A DNA stretch of 44,721 bases from an uncultured Lachnospiraceae bacterium (lineage in GTDB: Bacteria; Bacillota; Clostridia; Lachnospirales; Lachnospiraceae), in contig CAKRYY010000023.1 in assembly GCA_934432885.1 (NCBI GenBank), positions 1 through 44,721 on the forward strand, read 5' to 3'. Positions 43,012 through 44,721 of this stretch are shown here, in pieces. The position numbers and the translations under genes were made by a program. How positions within the stretch are numbered: the stretch's first letter is position 1; the number at the start of each line of letters is the position of its first letter. The notes under the pieces are model-generated. The model was not told the DNA's origin. It did no database searches and saw nothing but the letters and a program-made list of their open reading frames with translations.

Positions 43012-43881
43012 ATGATAGAAACCCTGAACGGCATTTTTGAAACTGTCAACTATAAGCAGAGCACCTCCATCAAGCTGTATGACAACGATGAGTACGAGGA
43101 TTACCCTGCTCACTGGCATACAGCAATGGAAATCATCATGCCGACAGAAAACATCTATACGATAGAATGTGCCAGCCAGACCATCACGCTCAGAGAGGGC
43201 GATATTATATTTATCTGTCCCGGCTGTGTTCATACGCTGTTTGCGCCCAGAACGGGCAGACGTATCATCTTTCAGCCAAGTGCAAATTCCCTGCGTTTTA
43301 TGAAGGACCTTGAGGCGCTGCTGAGCATCATTTCGCCGCTTATCGTCATTACGCCAGAGGACTTCCCCGCTATCCACAGCCGCATCCACGAGCTCTTAAT
43401 CGAAATCAAGGACGAATATTTAAGCGCATCTCCTTCTTTCGCAGAAGTTATCATATACAGCAAATTTTTAGAAATCATGACTCTGGTTGGGCGCAACTAC
43501 ACCCAGAACACAGAAGACGAATCAGACAATGTTCCCGGAAGGCAGGAGGAATATATCGAAAAATTTATTGAAATCTGCGACTACATCGGCGCACACTGTT
43601 CGGATGACCTTACGCTTGATGAAATCGCAGACATGAGCGGATTCAGTAAGTTTTATTTTTCCAGAAAATTCAAACAGTTTACCAACGTATCCTTCTATAA
43701 ATATGTAAATTTAAAACGGATTGCAAAAGCAGCCGACCTTTTGACTGAACCTAAGAATTCCATTACGGATGTAGCGCTTTCCTGCGGTTTTTCTTCGCTT
43801 TCTTCTTTTATCCGTATGTTTAAAATCGTAAAAGGCTGTACGCCGACAGAATTTCGGAATATGTACCGTTCCTGCCAGTAA
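43012..43881 (+). CDS. AraC-family transcriptional regulator
   Basis: A 289-aa regulator with an N-terminal cupin (YPAHWHTAMEIIMP, REGDIIFICPGCVHTLF) and a C-terminal double helix-turn-helix (LTLDEIADMSGFSKFYFSRKFKQFTNVSFYKYV; ITDVALSCGFSSLSSFIRMFKIVKGCTP). The ATG at 43012 has GAGAGG at good spacing; the frame extends further up without support. Divergent from the GH43 transport operon, which it probably activates in response to a sugar. Confidence 0.93.
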   Translation: MIETLNGIFETVNYKQSTSIKLYDNDEYEDYPAHWHTAMEIIMPTENIYTIECASQTITLREGDIIFICPGCVHTLFAPRTGRRIIFQPSANSLRFMKDLEALLSIISPLIVITPEDFPAIHSRIHELLIEIKDEYLSASPSFAEVIIYSKFLEIMTLVGRNYTQNTEDESDNVPGRQEEYIEKFIEICDYIGAHCSDDLTLDEIADMSGFSKFYFSRKFKQFTNVSFYKYVNLKRIAKAADLLTEPKNSITDVALSCGFSSLSSFIRMFKIVKGCTPTEFRNMYRSCQ

Positions 43882-43925
43882 ACCTGGCTTTTATATTAAG
43901 AAACGAATGAAAGGAAATCAAATCT

Positions 43926-44721
43926 ATGAGCTCTTATGAATGGAAATTAGCAGATATTTTTCAAAGCGGAATGATTTTTCAGCGCGAAAAAGAGATTCTT
44001 ATCTGGGGATATGCGCCTCCCGGCACAGTCATTTCAGCCGCCTTCTATAAAGGTGCGCCGTATGAAGGAGGCATTCCCTTCTTATCTGGAGAAGGCGTCG
44101 CAGATGAAAACGGAAACTTCCAGCTCCGCCTCCCGCCTCAAAGGGCTGGCAGCGGATACTGTCTCCTTGTATCTGCCAGCCAGATGAGCAGTGCACCAAT
44201 TCTTTTAGAAAACCTCTGCTTTGGGGATATATGGCTTGCAGGCGGACAGTCCAATATGGAATTTTTCCTGAAATATGACCGTGACTGGGAAAAAGTCAAA
44301 GGGCTTCCCAGAAACCCGGACATCCGTATGTACAATGTACCGCAAAGGGCTTTTGAGGGGCATACCACACACAATACCTTCGGTTACGGCACCTGGTTTG
44401 ATGACAGCGACCCCAAAATTGCGGCCTTTTCTGCTCCTGCCTACAGCTTTGCAAGAAGCATTCAGGCGTCCTTAAACATTCCCATTGGTATTATCGGCTG
44501 TAACTGGGGCGGCTCCTCCGCTTCGGCATGGGTACCAAAAAAAGTGCTTGATACGCCCGCTCTCAGCCTGTATTTAAAGGAATATGAGGATGCCGTCAGC
44601 AAGACTTCGCCGGAGAAGCTCAAAGAGGAATCTCTATCTGCATGGAAATTTGAAGATTCTGCAAAGCATGGCGCTGATTTTGAACCGCTGCTTTATGGAC
44701 GCAGCCGCGAGTGGCAGCTTG
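43926..44721 (+). CDS. Sialate O-acetylesterase-type carbohydrate esterase, 5' part
   Basis: The frame opens at ATG 43926 (AAAGGA upstream) and runs to the window end without a stop: 265 residues seen. GQSNME with nucleophile S109 is the SASA/SGNH esterase signature, preceded by a beta-rich N-terminal region (MIFQREKEILIWGYAPPGTVI) as in family relatives. Later IIGCNWGGSSASAWVP is also typical. Members remove acetyl groups from sialic acid or xylan. The neighbouring GH43 locus favours acetylated hemicellulose. It starts 44 bp after the AraC stop, so it may share its transcript. No signal peptide visible. Confidence 0.9.
   Translation, partial: MSSYEWKLADIFQSGMIFQREKEILIWGYAPPGTVISAAFYKGAPYEGGIPFLSGEGVADENGNFQLRLPPQRAGSGYCLLVSASQMSSAPILLENLCFGDIWLAGGQSNMEFFLKYDRDWEKVKGLPRNPDIRMYNVPQRAFEGHTTHNTFGYGTWFDDSDPKIAAFSAPAYSFARSIQASLNIPIGIIGCNWGGSSASAWVPKKVLDTPALSLYLKEYEDAVSKTSPEKLKEESLSAWKFEDSAKHGADFEPLLYGRSREWQL

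Overview
The window reads as a chromosomal segment of a Gram-positive Clostridia bacterium, most likely a gut Lachnospiraceae. Supporting points are the clostridial sigma-A promoters, the strong AGGAGG ribosome sites, type III glutamine synthetase, the ireB-ruvX-DUF1292 block, an HPr-like protein without its histidine, ATPase-less oligosaccharide ABC clusters and YesM/YesN-type two-component proteins. Nearly all genes lie on the minus strand; only an HPr-like gene and the last two genes are on the plus strand. I see no phage, transposase, rRNA or CRISPR array. The genus cannot be fixed from sequence reading alone.

Layout, left to right. 1-466: non-coding, with a direct repeat of about 116 bp at a 225-bp interval, a decayed third copy and a terminator. 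467-4604: remnant of an arabino-oligosaccharide locus (GH51 arabinofuranosidase, LacI regulator, DUF624 membrane protein, and a permease that has lost its N-terminal third and now sits directly behind a promoter and LacI-type operator). 4671-9935: cell-wall operon, in transcription order CdaR-like regulator, ftsE, ftsX, secreted coiled-coil M23 hydrolase, S41 protease. 10141-12068: small operon (77-aa conserved protein, CPBP protease, divergent WecG/TagA protein). 12072-24179: a large sugar-uptake locus. In transcription order it holds an Rbs-type ATPase, a permease, a binding protein made of two tandem sugar-binding domains, a D-lyxose/D-mannose isomerase, a YesN-type response regulator, a YesM-type histidine kinase, a double ABC protein with both nucleotide sites destroyed, a PfkB sugar kinase, an acyl-ACP thioesterase and cvfB. 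24350-26808: tRNA-Gln(CUG) directly downstream of glnN, whose leader looks like a transcription attenuator. 26880-33847: housekeeping block (ireB, ruvX, DUF1292, RNase J, YlbF, MltG-like, TrmR, U32) and mtaB. 33881-38429: HPr-like gene facing thiI, cysteine desulfurase, rsmE and prmA. 38509-44721: hemicellulose locus (GH43, MalG- and MalF-type permeases, binding protein, divergent AraC regulator, and the 5' part of a sialate-O-acetylesterase-type esterase cut by the window end).

The most interesting part is 13651-24179. A pentose/hexose transporter with a duplicated receptor shares an operon-like array with a two-component system. The kinase of that system has almost no extracellular part, and the array also encodes a catalytically dead relative of the transporter ATPase. 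My inference is that the dead ATPase links the transport state to the kinase. The isomerase plus kinase suggest that the sugar is isomerised to a ketose (for example mannose to fructose, or lyxose to xylulose) and then phosphorylated. A pair of 13-bp direct repeats upstream of a promoter with a poor -35 box, ahead of the ATPase gene, is the obvious candidate site for the response regulator.
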